64,000 nucleotides of DNA, taken from the NCBI GenBank assembly GCA_028455995.1, contig JABELC010000009.1, positions 682,001 to 746,000 of the forward strand, in the 5' to 3' direction. Source of the DNA: Scleromitrula shiraiana (Eukaryota; Ascomycota; Leotiomycetes; Helotiales; Sclerotiniaceae). Below are positions 48,981 through 61,961 of this stretch, piece after piece; position 1 is the stretch's first letter, and every line of letters starts with the position of its first letter. The notes beneath the pieces are model-generated. The model searched no databases. It was not told the DNA's origin and worked only from the letters and a program-made list of their open reading frames with translations. Made by a program: the position numbers and the translations under genes.

Positions 48981-50723
48981 TCAGATCTTGAAGTATCCTG
49001 GTTGTAACTTTGTGAACACTCCATCAGGATCATATTTCTTACTGACATCCCTCAACTTATTCAGATTATCTTCCCCATAACTCCAGAAGACATTTTGGTT
49101 GGCAGCTGCATAATTTTGGTGCAAGAACTTGACGTCAAGACCCATTGAATGAGCAGTGTCATTTGACCTGGATATAATCCTGTGCGATGCGCTTAGAACT
49201 GCATCATCGTCGCTAGCAAGTGACCACTGGAAAAGAACAAGTACACCTATATTACTCTTCATTAGTTTAGACATTAGTATTCTGAGCATGGAGACTCACA
49301 AGTAGTCGGACCATCTTCAGATTTAATGCCAAGAGCATTACCCGCCCCATGTGAAGACATCGCAGTACTGATTGGTTGAAAGGATAATACAGGAAGCAAG
49401 TCAGCTATATGTCTGATTGCGTTGACCTCCTCCTTAAAAATTTCAAGCGTTTTTGACATTAGGCCAGCGTCGTTCTTGAATGTAATTGTCGCAGAATCCT
49501 CCCTAAAATAACCCTACAATCAGCATCCAATTCTCTAGGGGAAGATAGAAAGAAAGAAAAATTCCTACCTAAAACCAGCTGGACTTGTATGTTCCTTGAG
49601 ATGGGTTGATAGTGTTGTCAAGTTTGCGATCGCTAGTGTGGTCGTTTGATTTGGAATTTTATTAAAATTCTTGAGGATTGGTGGATTGAGAGTTGGTTCA
49701 GAATATTCAAGCTCTGTGCTGCCAGTATAGATATCCAGAGCTTGGACGTATGCAAATGAGAGAATAACGGAAGCCTTGGGATCAGTCGGAGCGTTAATGT
49801 TATAATCCTGGAGTGCATTCAGAAGATCAGTTGTTACAGTTGAATTAAATCTCGAATTTCCTCCCATCATTAAACCTTGAGGAAAGGTCTTAAGCTTGAA
49901 CCGGGTGACTATGCCAAAATTGTTACCGCCACCTCGAAGCGCAAAATATAGATCTGGATGTGAGTTTGCATCGACGTCTGTTATAAGTCCATCAGCCATT
50001 ACCACCTACTGCTGTTAGTACAAGAGAAACTAAAAATTGTTTGAACTGTTACCTCATAACTGATAACATTATCGCACGCCCATCCATAGATGTTTGAGAA
50101 GAACGACATCCCTCCACCAAGTGTCAACCCTCCAACGCCAATATCAGCTGGTCTTCCACCAACAACAGAGAGACCTTTCGGCTCCAACACAGTATAGACG
50201 TCAATCCATCTGTTACCAGCGCCCACTGAAACAGTCTTTTTATCTTCGGAAATAGTTATTTGTTTCATATCAACAAGATCTATCGCAAGACCACCTCCGA
50301 TGTTTGACGCTCCAGCAAACGATGCATGGCCACCACTCTTGACTGCGAACTGACATCCGAATTGTTTGACTGTAAGAAGTATCCTGGAAACTTCGAGAGT
50401 GGTCGAGGGCGCTACTCTGCATGTGGGTACAGTAGAAGCTTGTATATCAGACCAATATTGGGTTTGTTCGAATTTATACTCTGTACTATTGGAGAAGAAT
50501 GTCTTAGTTGGAAATTGGCGATCTAGAACACGACACTATAACCTATCAGTATCATACTAGAACAATTCGAAACTTGAAATTTTCTTACCGCTAGCATGCA
50601 ATGATCCATATCTACATAGTTGAGCGATTTTGGCAGTAGAGATTCGACACGGTCTACCTGTGTAAACGCTGCAGGCAGTTGACTCAGATAACCTGCAACA
50701 AGAATTAAAGCTTTGAATCTCAT
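48981..50723 (-). CDS. FAD-linked oxidase, berberine-bridge-enzyme-like, secreted
   Basis: Five exons: 50723-50589, 50535-50053, 50005-49569, 49502-49300 and 49246-48981, giving 507 residues. MRFKALILVAGYLSQLPAAF is a signal peptide (an in-frame ATG lies seven codons upstream). The FAD_binding_4 domain contains CRVAPSTTLEVSRILLTV, AVKSGGHASFAGASN with the His that carries 8-alpha-linked FAD, and GVGGLTLGGGMSFFSNIYGW. At the place where bicovalent members have the second, Cys attachment, the sequence is GRPADIGVGG with no Cys, so attachment through His alone is expected. ALRGGGNNFGIVTRFKLKTF is typical. The C-terminal BBE domain ends VFWSYGEDNLNKLRDVSKKYDPDGVF. Such enzymes oxidise sugars, alcohols or secondary metabolites; the substrate is not predictable. 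All introns have usual signals, and one has a CTAACAG branch. Confidence 0.92.
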
Positions 50724-52976
50724 CTTCTCAATGAAGTCCAACACCTAGAATTAGAAAAGTATGCGTCGTTTTCCTTGAACGTATATCCAATTGTAAAAAT
50801 TCTTTGCAAAGATATACCAGCAAAAGCCTCGCTGGAAATGAGCAACGACAATAGAAAAAAACACAAGTTAGAACTCAAGAATCTTTGAGTAGATTTGTTG
50901 ATTGATATTAGTACAAATTGTTCATTTAATTTCATAGCTCCGGTCAGAGCCCGGTGATATATTTAATTTATTATTGTTCACAATCACAGAACAGTTTGAA
51001 ATCCAGGTTTTTATCTTATAATTAGTGAATTATAGACTACACTTGAGTAAAATTCATTTTATTGGTGAAGTACATGAACGAAACAAAGATATATTAATCA
51101 ATTTAATTTCTCATTTAAAGACAGAATCTAAAAAAAACAGTTAGGCTTAAAAAATTATAATTGATAGATTGGTGAATGCAAAGTTGTAGCCCTATTATAA
51201 TCCAAACAAATTGAAGAACACCTTGGTGTATTATTCTGACAGGTATGAAATTTACAGCATTTCACTTCCAGAAACGTCAAAAGATCACAAGAAAAAAAGA
51301 GAGGTAAAGAGAGAAAATGATAGATAATAGCCAACATCATGACAAGTCCCAAAAGGGTAAACGGCTACTGAAATCAGCCTTTGGGTAGATCAAAAAAACC
51401 ATCAAGGCCAGGTCTAACCACCAAACCATGATAGCCACCAAAGGGTAAAAGATGTTTGATCTCGAGATTGATAAAGAACCGTTAGACTATTTATGGAGCA
51501 GTGACAGCCAGATAGTGAGTTTATACCCAAATAAAGTGAATGAAACCAAGTTCTTTATTAGAATTCAGGAACCCACCGTTACCGTTGATCAACTCGCTCA
51601 TAATTTATCCGAAAGTTGATCTCTTCGGCGAAAGCTGTCAATGTTAAAATTGAACCACGCTAGTAGTGAATGTTAAAGAGTACCAAGGTGATTAGAAATC
51701 TTTCTTGCTCAACCGAATTGAATGGAAATACTTTGGAAAACTACGTCACAATGGTTTTCATCTCAAGTTATTGAAAATAGCTTCAGTGTTAGAGATTGTT
51801 AAGATGTCAACATCATCACCCTACCATATGAAATGGGCCAAGCAAATCCAAATTGAAATCATCCCCCATCTTTCCTTTACCGTTCTAAATAACTTTTCGA
51901 ATGCAAATTGAAGCCATGAAAAGGTTACTGGGTCAGAACACTAGCACAATATCTAAGTCTACCTGATACATACAACTTAGACATCACATTACTCTGCTTC
52001 ATTCTTCTATAAGAGATTGGAAGAAAAAGCTCAATAATTGACACTCTAGGAATATCTACAATATCATCAACTGAAACCAACAGACCAAAATCAAAGGTTC
52101 TTCAACTCGAATTCAAATTTATGGTTGGGTATGCGATGGATAACTAAAAGATAGACAGCAACAAAGATTAGTTCGCCATCAAAATTTCATTTCTAGAACG
52201 CTAGATGAAGTGCGGGGTGTTCCGCTGAGTCATCTCCTCTACACCTCGCCAATGAAGTGTGATCATCCAGGTGTATATCTTATCATTAGTAAGCAGCCGA
52301 CGTATGTAAGCATCTATGATGACAAAGAAATGCATCCATCGATCTGTACCCCTACCACAGCCGAAGTATTTATCTCTTGTAGTTACTAACTAACGAGTCG
52401 GTAAAGTAATTGTAAATCATCTGTAACGTTGGAATAAATACTATGAATATTACCGAATAACTTCTCTTGATAAGATCTGATGTTATCTCGAACATTGAAA
52501 ACATTGTTGATTGTAATGTTCCTACGTCGAAGGATAATGTTGAAAAGTCAGCATCCACAGATATGGTTATGTAAGATTTACTCGAGCTCTATCAGCATAT
52601 CAGCTCGATATATCGAGTCGAAATGGTCAAGTATTTTTATTTCACTCTCTAAGTCTCACATCTACACACAGGTACATAGGAGTAGCCATCATAAATTGAT
52701 ATTTATTCTGCTAGCTAGCGTACAAAGTGATCATAATCGTGAGGCTAATGAACAAACTTGTAAATTTCAAGTGGTCCCACGCAAGTTCGTGAAATAGACA
52801 AACTCATACTTCTTTTCCAAGCTTACAAAACGAGATAAGTTTTCGCAAATAAAAGTGAATGTAATTCATTTCGATGTTTAAGAACCATCAATCTAGTGGC
52901 AAATTAAAAATCGTGGCCTTGTTGATTCTGAATTAATGCGATAGGATCTGAATCAAGAGTGGGAACTGTGATTTCA
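50724..52976. other. 2.3-kb intergenic region
   Basis: AT-rich; short overlapping frames only. No gene or repeat recognised. Confidence 0.5.
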
Positions 52977-55900
52977 TTAGAATTTTTCCAAGAAATCTAA
53001 TTCTCCCTCTGTAAAATCAATCAAAGATGGCTTTGTAGATACTTCAAGAGGAGTTTCGGGTATCGGAGCTTCAGATGTTTCATCGAAAATGATTAGTTCC
53101 TCCATAGACGCATCAATAAATTTCATACTAACAATTTCTTCGGTGGTATCAGTGGCATCAGTGGGAACGGAACTGGGAACAACCGATTGAACTTGGCTAG
53201 CAGAATCTTGCATCCTATTTTCATCAGTGATCCCTGCAGGAGAGCCGCCAGTGGCAACGAAGCGAGGAATAACTGTTTGAACTTGACCGGTGAACTTGTG
53301 TACTCGATCTTCATCGGCAATGTCTGCGAGAGCATCGCTAGCGGCAGCAAATCGAGGAATAACTGTTTGAACTAGACTGGCTGTATCTCGTACTCGATTT
53401 CCATCGACAATGTTACACGGAACGAAAGTTTCCTTGAAAACGAGTTTAGTGGGTTTCAATTTAGGGACCTTCTCTTGCCGTTCAAGCCGAGCGTTATCAA
53501 TATCTTTATCTGCTTGAGCAACATCGAAGGTTTTCCAAGCGTGAACACCAACAGCTCTTGAATTTTTGTCAGGTGATGTTGTTCTTGGAGTTGCAATCCG
53601 GCTTACTGCAGGCGCAGGTTCGAAGGTATGAATGGGAAAGGGATGTGGCGAATTGCTAGACGATTGAAAAGACAATTTCTGAGAGAAATTCTGCTCGAAA
53701 TCTTCATCTTCATTATCGAGTGGACTGTCAAATGGTGTAGCTGACAGAAATGATACTGCATGTCGACATTCGTCGCATCGACACACTTCTCCACAGGAGC
53801 TGCTGCAACCATGACCACATGGAAGTGCTCTTGTACAAATATCTTGGCAGATTATGTGATCGTGATCAACGGGATGGCATTTATATGGACACAAATGACC
53901 GCATCGTAGTGTCCCGCCACAAAGTTGGTGGCAACCTCCACTCATATCCTCCCAGTGCTCAGGTTCAGAGATTTGGGTAAGAAAGCCGTGGTTTGAGCAG
54001 ATAATAGGAATATCGGATCCATATCTTCTTTCATTGTCCATATGTAAAAATATCGGTAGCCAAAGAGATTCGCGACCACGTTCGGAATCCTTGTACCCTT
54101 CCTCTCCGGCGATTGTCGTTGAGTTTCCAAAGAAGTACAAGCCGCGCTGAGCACGCGATAATGCTACAACTGCGCGGTTTTTACTACGCAAGAAGCCGAC
54201 GTTGTTAAACTGATTTCCTCTCACAAGAGACAGTAAGATAACTTCATTCTCTTCGCCTTGATATGCATCAACCGTGAACACTTTGAAATTGCTGGTGATG
54301 TAACTGGTGACGCGTTTACGAAGCTCTTTGATAATAAGTTTTCGTTGACCATTGTAGAACTATCAAAATGTTAGATATTGTATCAAATACGAGACTATTG
54401 TCAAAACATACAGTCAAGACTGTGATTTTATCTGGGGTTGTACCATTAAGAACAAGGTAGTTGAAGAATCCGGCGACCATCTCCGCTTCTGGCTGATTGT
54501 AGCAACTCTTATTCACATCCTTTCGCTCAACCCAAGTATGAGCAAAGAAGAAAGAATCAACTCCCCCCATTCCAGGAATATGAGGACGACTTAGTTCTCG
54601 ATCTAAGACCGTCGGATGATCATGCAAATCATGATAAAATGGATTTGGCTCAAGACAGAGAAGTTCACGTATCTCGGGGATCATACGGCGTTGCTTGTTT
54701 AGCATAGTGTATTCCATGTTGTTCTTCACAAGTCGCTCAAACAAAGATACTGACATGAAATATGGATGTGCTTCGAATCGATCTTGAGTTGTGTTTGCTT
54801 GTAATTGCTGATGATCTCCAACAAGTATCAGTTGCTCCAGCGTGGGTACAAGTGCTGCGGTCACGTTGGCTTCCAAAGTCTCCGCAGCCTCCTCAATAAG
54901 TAAGACTTTAGGGTTTAGTGCAGCCAAAAGCCCACGGTACTTCGAAAGGCCAGTTGTTGTGCAACCAATGACTTTAGTATTAATTTGATCAATCAGAGAG
55001 ATGTCGCGTTCCCACTACTATTGTGAGCAGCGACAAAACATTTGAGGCTGGATATTACTTACTTTAGCAATTTTGAGCGCCTCCATCGATATTTGATATT
55101 TATGTAACTTCGCTGCGAGGTTATACGAGAGCTGTTGGTAATATAAGCTCTCCCAATAACGGTAAATAGTGCCACGATAATATTCTGGGATATCGAAAAG
55201 GCTCTCCTCTTTGGCAAGGACATTTTTCGGAGTACGCCTACCACGTCGGCCATGAACAGCACGACCTGTGCTTCCACGCTTAAATGATATCCATATTCCT
55301 CTTAGCGCTTCTTTGTTTTCTTGCGATTGGGCTTCAACTTCTACTTCTTGTAATGCTTCGAATTCTTGATCGGGATCTTCTATTTCTAGATCGGGATCAA
55401 TCGGCGGGGCCGTAGGCATACAAACTGTCTGTCCAGCGCCGAGCCCTAAACTTCTGTTAGTAGGTATTCGGGACCATTTAATATCGGAATACACACAGGA
55501 GATTAAGGGGTCGTAATCTTCGTCTGTGACATCTGCGGAACTTGACCATCCCTCTTCGAAAAAGGAATCGTAATGATCTTGACTCATAACCCCAGCTTCT
55601 ACAAAATTCTTTGCAGAGAAAAGCTGTAAATTGTTGGTTGAATCAAATAACTGTACAATACTAGCATTCAAGCAATCGTGATCTCTGTAGGCTGCTCTAA
55701 GACCGCTGTGGCGACCAGGATGTAAATCTTTGGTGCTTTGACGAAGGCTATAGAGTATACGATCTTTTATGATATTGTTGTTCTTATCAAATCTTGAGCC
55801 AAGTCGAACAAAGTTTGGTTCAAATGCCGCAATATGTGTAAGTAATTGATCTAGAGCATGGTTGGTCTGAGCAGCAACAATCACCGGACCATCTGACGGG

Positions 55901-57183
55901 TCCAAATTTCCCAATATAACTTTGAGTGCTTGAACCGACGTAAAGGTTTTACCTGTACCTGGAGGGCCCTTTAAATTTTCATATCATCAGTGTCATGAAT
56001 AACCATAGCATTGTAGCCAGTAGGAAGCAGGTTAAACTTCTCACCTGCACGATTGCTAGACTTTTCGTAAGCATTCTCTTACACGCTGCAAGTTGGGAAG
56101 CATCCATTCCTGATTTCGCCAGTGTTGGAAAGCTTTCTAAAACATCCACACCACACAAATCCTTCTCTTCATCTGGAGAGAGAGGCTCCTCTATTTCCGA
56201 TCTGCCGATAGAACGGAGATCTAAGTGGGGTTTTTTCTGTAATGTTTCTGGTGGCAAAATATCTAAATCCAATTGAACCAAGTGCTTCTCGACAAAAGGC
56301 CTGATGGAATTAGCATTATAATATAATATTTTGGTATTAGTACATACGATTGTTCTGTGGCCAGCTTTTGAAGAGAGACAAGCACATGACGGTAAGCCTC
56401 AAAAAAGCCCAGGCGAGGTTGGATCATAACGTATGCTATCGAAGATGTTAGCTCCAAATTTTATGGACGATTTTCGAGCTCACATTCTGCAGGGTTTAAC
56501 ACTGCATCCTCATGATTACCCCAGAATATGTCAATCATTGGTGGGTCGCACTCGAGTCCACCTTCCAAGGGGCGTGCTGCTATAACTGCAACTTTACAAA
56601 TCGAACGGAACATGTCACTAGTCGGACTTAGGGCAACAAGGCTACCAGGTGTAAGCCGACTTGATTGCTCCCATCGAATTCGTTTTCCTGCTCTACTACA
56701 AGAGAATTCCATACGAAAAGCAGGACCAAGTGGACTCAATTGTAAGCCAACGAAATGAATCTATGAGAAAGTCAGGAAACACAAATTCTGTAATTGTAGT
56801 CACTTGTTTCTTACATCGGTATAGATACATATATCTTGCGAGTCTTGCATCCCAGGATCCTTTCTGAATTCTGCCACGCTTTGTCGGAGAGGGGCCACGG
56901 CATCTTCTCGCAAAATCTGGTAGTGGAATCCAAGGTAATCTTCTTTGGAATCCCAAGCTCCATCTATGACGTTATGAGGTAGGCGTGGATCAAATTGAGG
57001 AGGCCTCTGATAATCCATTGGATCTTCAGGAGCACGAGTATCTTCCCATGATACATCCTGAGATATCTCTTCACTGGTAGGAATCTCAGGTAGATTTCTC
57101 CAATCCTCACGAAAGTTTATGTTTGCATAAGTCTTCTTTACATGCTCTCTCAAGACGGTGTTAATATATCTGTGGTAGACCAT
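52977..57183 (-). CDS. ZNFX1-family SF1 helicase with NFX1-type zinc fingers (SAD-3/Hrr1-like)
   Basis: Seven exons from ATG 57183: 57183-56815, 56760-56484, 56435-56348, 56300-56045, 55968-55063, 55014-54412 and 54359-52977, giving 1,293 residues. Helicase motifs: Walker A GPPGTGKT (331-338), motif II IEEAAE (about 672), GDHQQLQA, NKQRRM, VDAYQGEENEVILLSLVR and VALSRAQRGLYFFGN. NFX1-type fingers follow at about 976-1031 (CGGTLRCGHLCPYKCHPVDH, CTRALPCGHGCSSSCG). Homologues are S. pombe Hrr1 in the RNA-directed RNA polymerase complex and Neurospora SAD-3 in meiotic silencing, so an RNA-silencing role is likely by homology. The C-terminal 150 residues contain three related repeats (VQTVIPRF...). 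The frame stays open upstream of 57183 back to an ATCTAG acceptor, so a further N-terminal exon is likely. Confidence 0.9.
53150..53420 (-). repeat. Internal coding repeats in the helicase C-terminus
   Basis: Three diverged copies of a unit of about 35 codons, containing VQTVIPRFAAASDALADIAD, VQTVIPRFVATGGSPAGITD and VQSVVPSSVPTDATD, each preceded by an acidic-basic stretch such as DEDRV or DENRM. The DNA copies share GTTTGAACT(A/T)G(A/G)C-type blocks. Confidence 0.8.
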
Positions 57184-59857
57184 TTTGAATTGACCCTTGC
57201 TCTAGATATTGAAGTTAGCAATATGTATATACTGTTTCATTCGTGAAATGTTTGTAGTAACTCTTGTACCTTTGTAATAATTATCAGAACAACTTAGTTG
57301 ATAACAATGATGTGAATATATGAAACTGATTCACTTAATAGAGATATCAATGAGATGATATTGGAAGGATAGTGAACCAGCAAAACTGTTCAAGCATCTA
57401 GGCGAAAAGAATAGTTCTTAACTTCTATGGAATGAATATGTTCAGGATCCTGGAGTTCATAAAAGAATTGACAATTATCAATCTATATTGATGGGACTGG
57501 ACTCAATTGATTGAATATTCTCAAAAATAACAGATCCATAGGCGAAGACTTACTGAATTTACAAGATCTATGAGAAATGATCCTCCTCTTTCCTGAGATG
57601 GAAGAAACTATCAAAGAGAAGAACAGACTTTGGAATATGATCAGCTCATGATTCAAATTGGATGATTGTTTGTTTTCAGACGCTTCTTACCAAACACCAG
57701 CAAAATTTATCTTCAAAAGTCCTTGTTCTGTTTGTTGTGCTAAGATATCAAGCTGACGAGCAGCAACAAACTTCAAAGGTGAATAGAATCAGAGAAATAA
57801 TCAATACAACGCAGAATACATTCAACAAAGTAACAAAGCGTAAACAAACTTAAAGAGATCTCTTGAGCACTTTACAAGCAATGATTGTCAATTGAAAGGT
57901 ATTTTGGAGTAGATGAAATTGTTGGAGAGAGAGGCTGAGAAGAAATAATAAAGAAGCTGTTTGAGAAATAAGGCTGCAGAGAATAATGGCCAGAGAATGG
58001 TGAATATGAAGTGTGGCGAGGATGTCTCACACAGTTATTATCCAATCATTGGAACCCTATTGAAAATTGAAATTAATGAATTATCGGTATTCATCAATAG
58101 TTGAAGAGTTATATAGTTTTGCTTGAATGTTGATTGCCTGCTTGCTTGAAAATGTAATGAAAATTGGAGTTCAAGTTGGGAAAGAACAAACGAAGTTCAT
58201 CTTTTGCTCGTCGGCTTCCTGCAGATAATTTCCTTTTTCTGTATCGGTGTCCACTCACATCAAACAAAAGAAGGGAATAAACAAATCTACCATTTGCTAT
58301 CCGCCGATATCGCTGAAGCCTTGGATTGAGAGATCTGTTCTGGAATTAGGTTTGTATCATTCATCTCTCATCTTCCTGATCAAATAAATATTAATTTCGA
58401 ATTTCAATGATAGCAAGATTAGTTTACGAAATCTTTAGAAACATCCACATACTCGATTGGATTTGCAAGTGCTTTCCATGACTTTTCATGACTTTTGGGT
58501 ACCTCGCTGCATTTTATATTCTATCAAATCACAACGAAAAATACAAGCACAATTCAAATTTGAACTTGCCTGTTTTTATGTCTAAATGAATAGCTTCCAA
58601 AGAAGCATCAATTGGCAAAGCCTCTCAGATACAGCATATTTGTTCCGGGAAAGGAATACCTAGCTTGCTAATTGGATCTGTCAGTGAGATGGTTGTTTTG
58701 ATAAATAGTTGGATGACCTGTCAGGCGACTACGACACGACAGAGAGTCCGTTTCTTCACAACTAGACACGCCTTAAGTTACGAGAATGGAAGGGAAATCC
58801 TGGGCCATGTTCCTAATGCGAGTTTTCTGAAAAGCCCTGACTATATTGGCAAGGTTTTGTAGAAGAGGAGGAAAGAGCAAAGGGGGGCAAGAAAACGGTG
58901 TGAAACTTGCACGATGTCTCGGATATTGGTGGAGTGCTTCTTATTTTTGTTCTGATGATGGATCTTCGACCATTTTTTCCTCCATATGTTTCCGCATCTG
59001 CAATCTTTCGTAGCTTTTAAAGCCTATCATACTCCTCCGCATGATCTTTAAACATACATATATTACCGTGATCATGTCTTGCTGTACATCCCTAACTAGC
59101 GTCGATCAACAGAAAGGTTACAAGGGTTTAGATGATTTGACATTCTTGACGACTTGCGGTGATCAGAGATATGCACCCTGTTGGTAAATGATTGTTTGTA
59201 TATGGCATGAACTCAATGTCGTTGAAGAATCGTTGCACAACTTAGCACATGCTAGTCGGGGTCTAGATTCCTGAAGCTTAAGTAAGCCACCCGAATCTTT
59301 ATAGCACTAGAACCATAGTTTTCAGGCTTCAATATCAATTGGCCATTAGCTCCAGTCCATTATTGTTGAAAGATAGATCAGAATTTCATTGTGTAAAATT
59401 ACACAATTAGGTACAGAGCAAAAGAACGAGAATGTAAAACTTAAATACACGTTGATGTTTCTAATATATATAACTTTTTTTTTTCATCTCGTCCATTTTC
59501 CAATTTGTAAGAATTAAAAGCTAACTGGACCCTCGGCTTTTCGCGGACGCTATCGGGCTTCTAAACAAACCATAAAATCGTCATCTTCAATTAAAATTCC
59601 ATTATTAGATACCGCTCACAATCGCATATTCATGGTCAATATTTCGTATTTCAGTTTCGAAAATCTAGACAATTCACAACATATCGAATAAATTAATATC
59701 ATATAGAAGAGAATCCACCAACCTTTACGCACCCCTACCTCTTTATACACCCCTCATTGTCTTGGAGTCAGGTCTCTATAGTTTGAGACAACGCGAACCT
59801 CTCGATCTGCGATCGCATAGCGCTATGCGGTACATGTGTATTATATAGGACATCAAC
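57184..59857. other. 2.7-kb divergent intergenic region
   Basis: It lies between the helicase and SPT8, both promoters facing inward. A further helicase 5' exon may lie just upstream of 57205 on the minus strand (branch GCTAAC, acceptor ATCTAG). Nothing else is recognised. Confidence 0.45.
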
Positions 59858-61961
59858 ATGGTGGACTTTGCGCTGGATGATGATGATGATCGTGGTAATT
59901 GAAGCTTGCGCTGTCCTGATAGAACGTGTATCTAACTCATGCTTTTCTAGGTTCGAATGCAAGTTCCGACAATGAGCAGGATGAGTTAATGGAGGATGCA
60001 GATGACCTAGATCAAGAAGGAGATGGAGACATGGATGGGGATGGGGATGGAGATGGGGACGGCGACGGTGATGGGGATGGAGACGGAGATCCCGACGACG
60101 AAGACAATGACGACGATAATGGGGACGACGACCAAGATGATGGAGAGGGTGAAGACGATTCTCCTTTGCAGATGCGAAGGCCGAGTTTATCCGCGACGAA
60201 TGCAAGCTCGACCGATACATCATTACTAGGACAAACAAATGGAATTGCTCCCACCTCAAACCCAAACCCGACCTTAATAAAAGCTTCAGCCTCGCCGCAA
60301 CATCTATCAGCACCTTCTCCAAGATTGAGATTCGAAGTTAGAGCGGAAGCTCTCAATGCCTCTACATACGATATTGTGCCAACTATTGCCGCGCCACAGA
60401 GTACGTCGATAAATGCGATTGCAGCAACTCCAGATATGAGATATTGGTTCAGTGGGGGGTCCGATTGTTTCATAAGAAAATATGATGGTGTTAGTACGGT
60501 GAATGGGAAAACGTTATTGACTGTGGCTCAAAGACATCCTTTCGTAGATAGTGTAGTAAAAGCGGGTGTACTTATGAGCTACTGGGATAACGAAGAATCA
60601 ATAATCAAAGGGCCTCCCGGCGATGAACATCCTTTATCTCCAGTATACTCGCTCGCCGTGCAATCGGAAGCACTTTGGATGTTATCAGGACTCGAGTCAG
60701 GAAATATAAATCTACAATCAGTACGACACGATGAAGGAAAACGAATTGCTGTTCTAGCAAAACATACATCTGCGGCTTCAGTGCTTACTCTTGCTCGTGA
60801 TGAAAAGTCGGTATTATCAGGAAGTTGGGACAAGAAGGTTTTCGATTGGGATTTGAATACCGGGACGGTGAAACGGTCTTTCGAGGATAGCGGTAGTCAG
60901 ATTTCGGCAATTGAAATACGACCAGCTTCTACCTTACCAGTGCCTCAAGAATCTGGCGAGCCATCACCGCAGAATGGAACATTTTCTAGCAATAATGGCG
61001 ATAAACCCTTATTGAATGGAACATCCGGTGGACTAAATGGAATGACCAATGGATTAAATGGAGATGGAGGAAATGAAGATGCTCCGGGATCGCCTGCAGA
61101 TTCTCTATTTGGTGGAGGAACCGACTCTCTATTTGGCGACACTGATGGTATAGGAGCACCATCCGGAGGAAATTTTGGTGACGATGAGGACGAATTCTCA
61201 AAAGCTATTGGTATGGACGAACAGTCTGATGCTCAAGGCGATTTAGCTATGATGGATGTTCCACCTCCCCCTATTATCGAAGATCCTGTTCCCGAGCAAC
61301 CTGAAACGGAGCCGAATCTATCGAATGGCCTTCCTCACTCGGAGGAAATTATCGAACCAAAAACAGAGCCTGAAACACAAGATGCTGCAGCAACTTCCGA
61401 CTCAACATTTCTTGCAGCATCTATTGATGGGAGTATTTGTGTATGGGATCGACGGCAACCAAATCCAGTTGCGAGAATGCTTCCCCGGACCGGAGTTCCC
61501 CCTTGGTGTATGGCTGCTTGTTGGTCTCCCGATGGGAATTACATATATGCTGGACGAAGGAACGGCACGGTTGAAGAATTCAGTCTACACAAAGGTCTCA
61601 AAACACCCGAACGAACCTTCAAATTTCCAAACGGAAGTGGTGCAGTCAGTGCCATGAGAGCCATGCCTAACGGTAGACATCTGATTTGGTATGTGTAGCA
61701 AATCCCCCTTTTGAACTTCCACTAACGATTCATAGTGCATCACATGACATTCTACGATTATACGATCTCAAGCAACCGACAACCAAATCCCATTCAACCG
61801 TACCATTCCTTATCGTCCCCGGTCCACCCCGAGCCGGCGTTATATCAGCCCTCCATATCGACCCAACTTGCAAATACATGTTATCCGCCGCCGGAAACCG
61901 AGGCTGGGAAGGCAGCACCACTGAAGTTCTCATTGGCTACGAGATCAACATTCCCTCATAA
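59858..61961 (+). CDS. SPT8: SPT8, WD40 subunit of the SAGA complex
   Basis: Spt8 links the SAGA co-activator to TATA-binding protein. Three exons: 59858-59894, 59951-61688 and 61736-61961, giving 666 residues. Exon 1 encodes MVDFALDDDDDR and joins by GTAATT...TTTCTAG to GSNASSDNEQDEL. A long acidic tract (residues 13-75), including a pure Asp-Gly dipeptide run, precedes the propeller, as in other Spt8 proteins. The WD40 part starts near FEVRAEALNASTYDIVPT and contains AATPDMRYWFSGGSDCFIRK, LSGSWDKKVFDWDLNTG, AASIDGSICVWDRRQPNPVA and SPDGNYIYAGRRNGTVEEFS. A 200-residue disordered, acidic insert (about 340-510) interrupts it. The last blade ends LIGYEINIPS. Length is close to yeast Spt8 (about 600) plus the insert. 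Confidence 0.93.
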
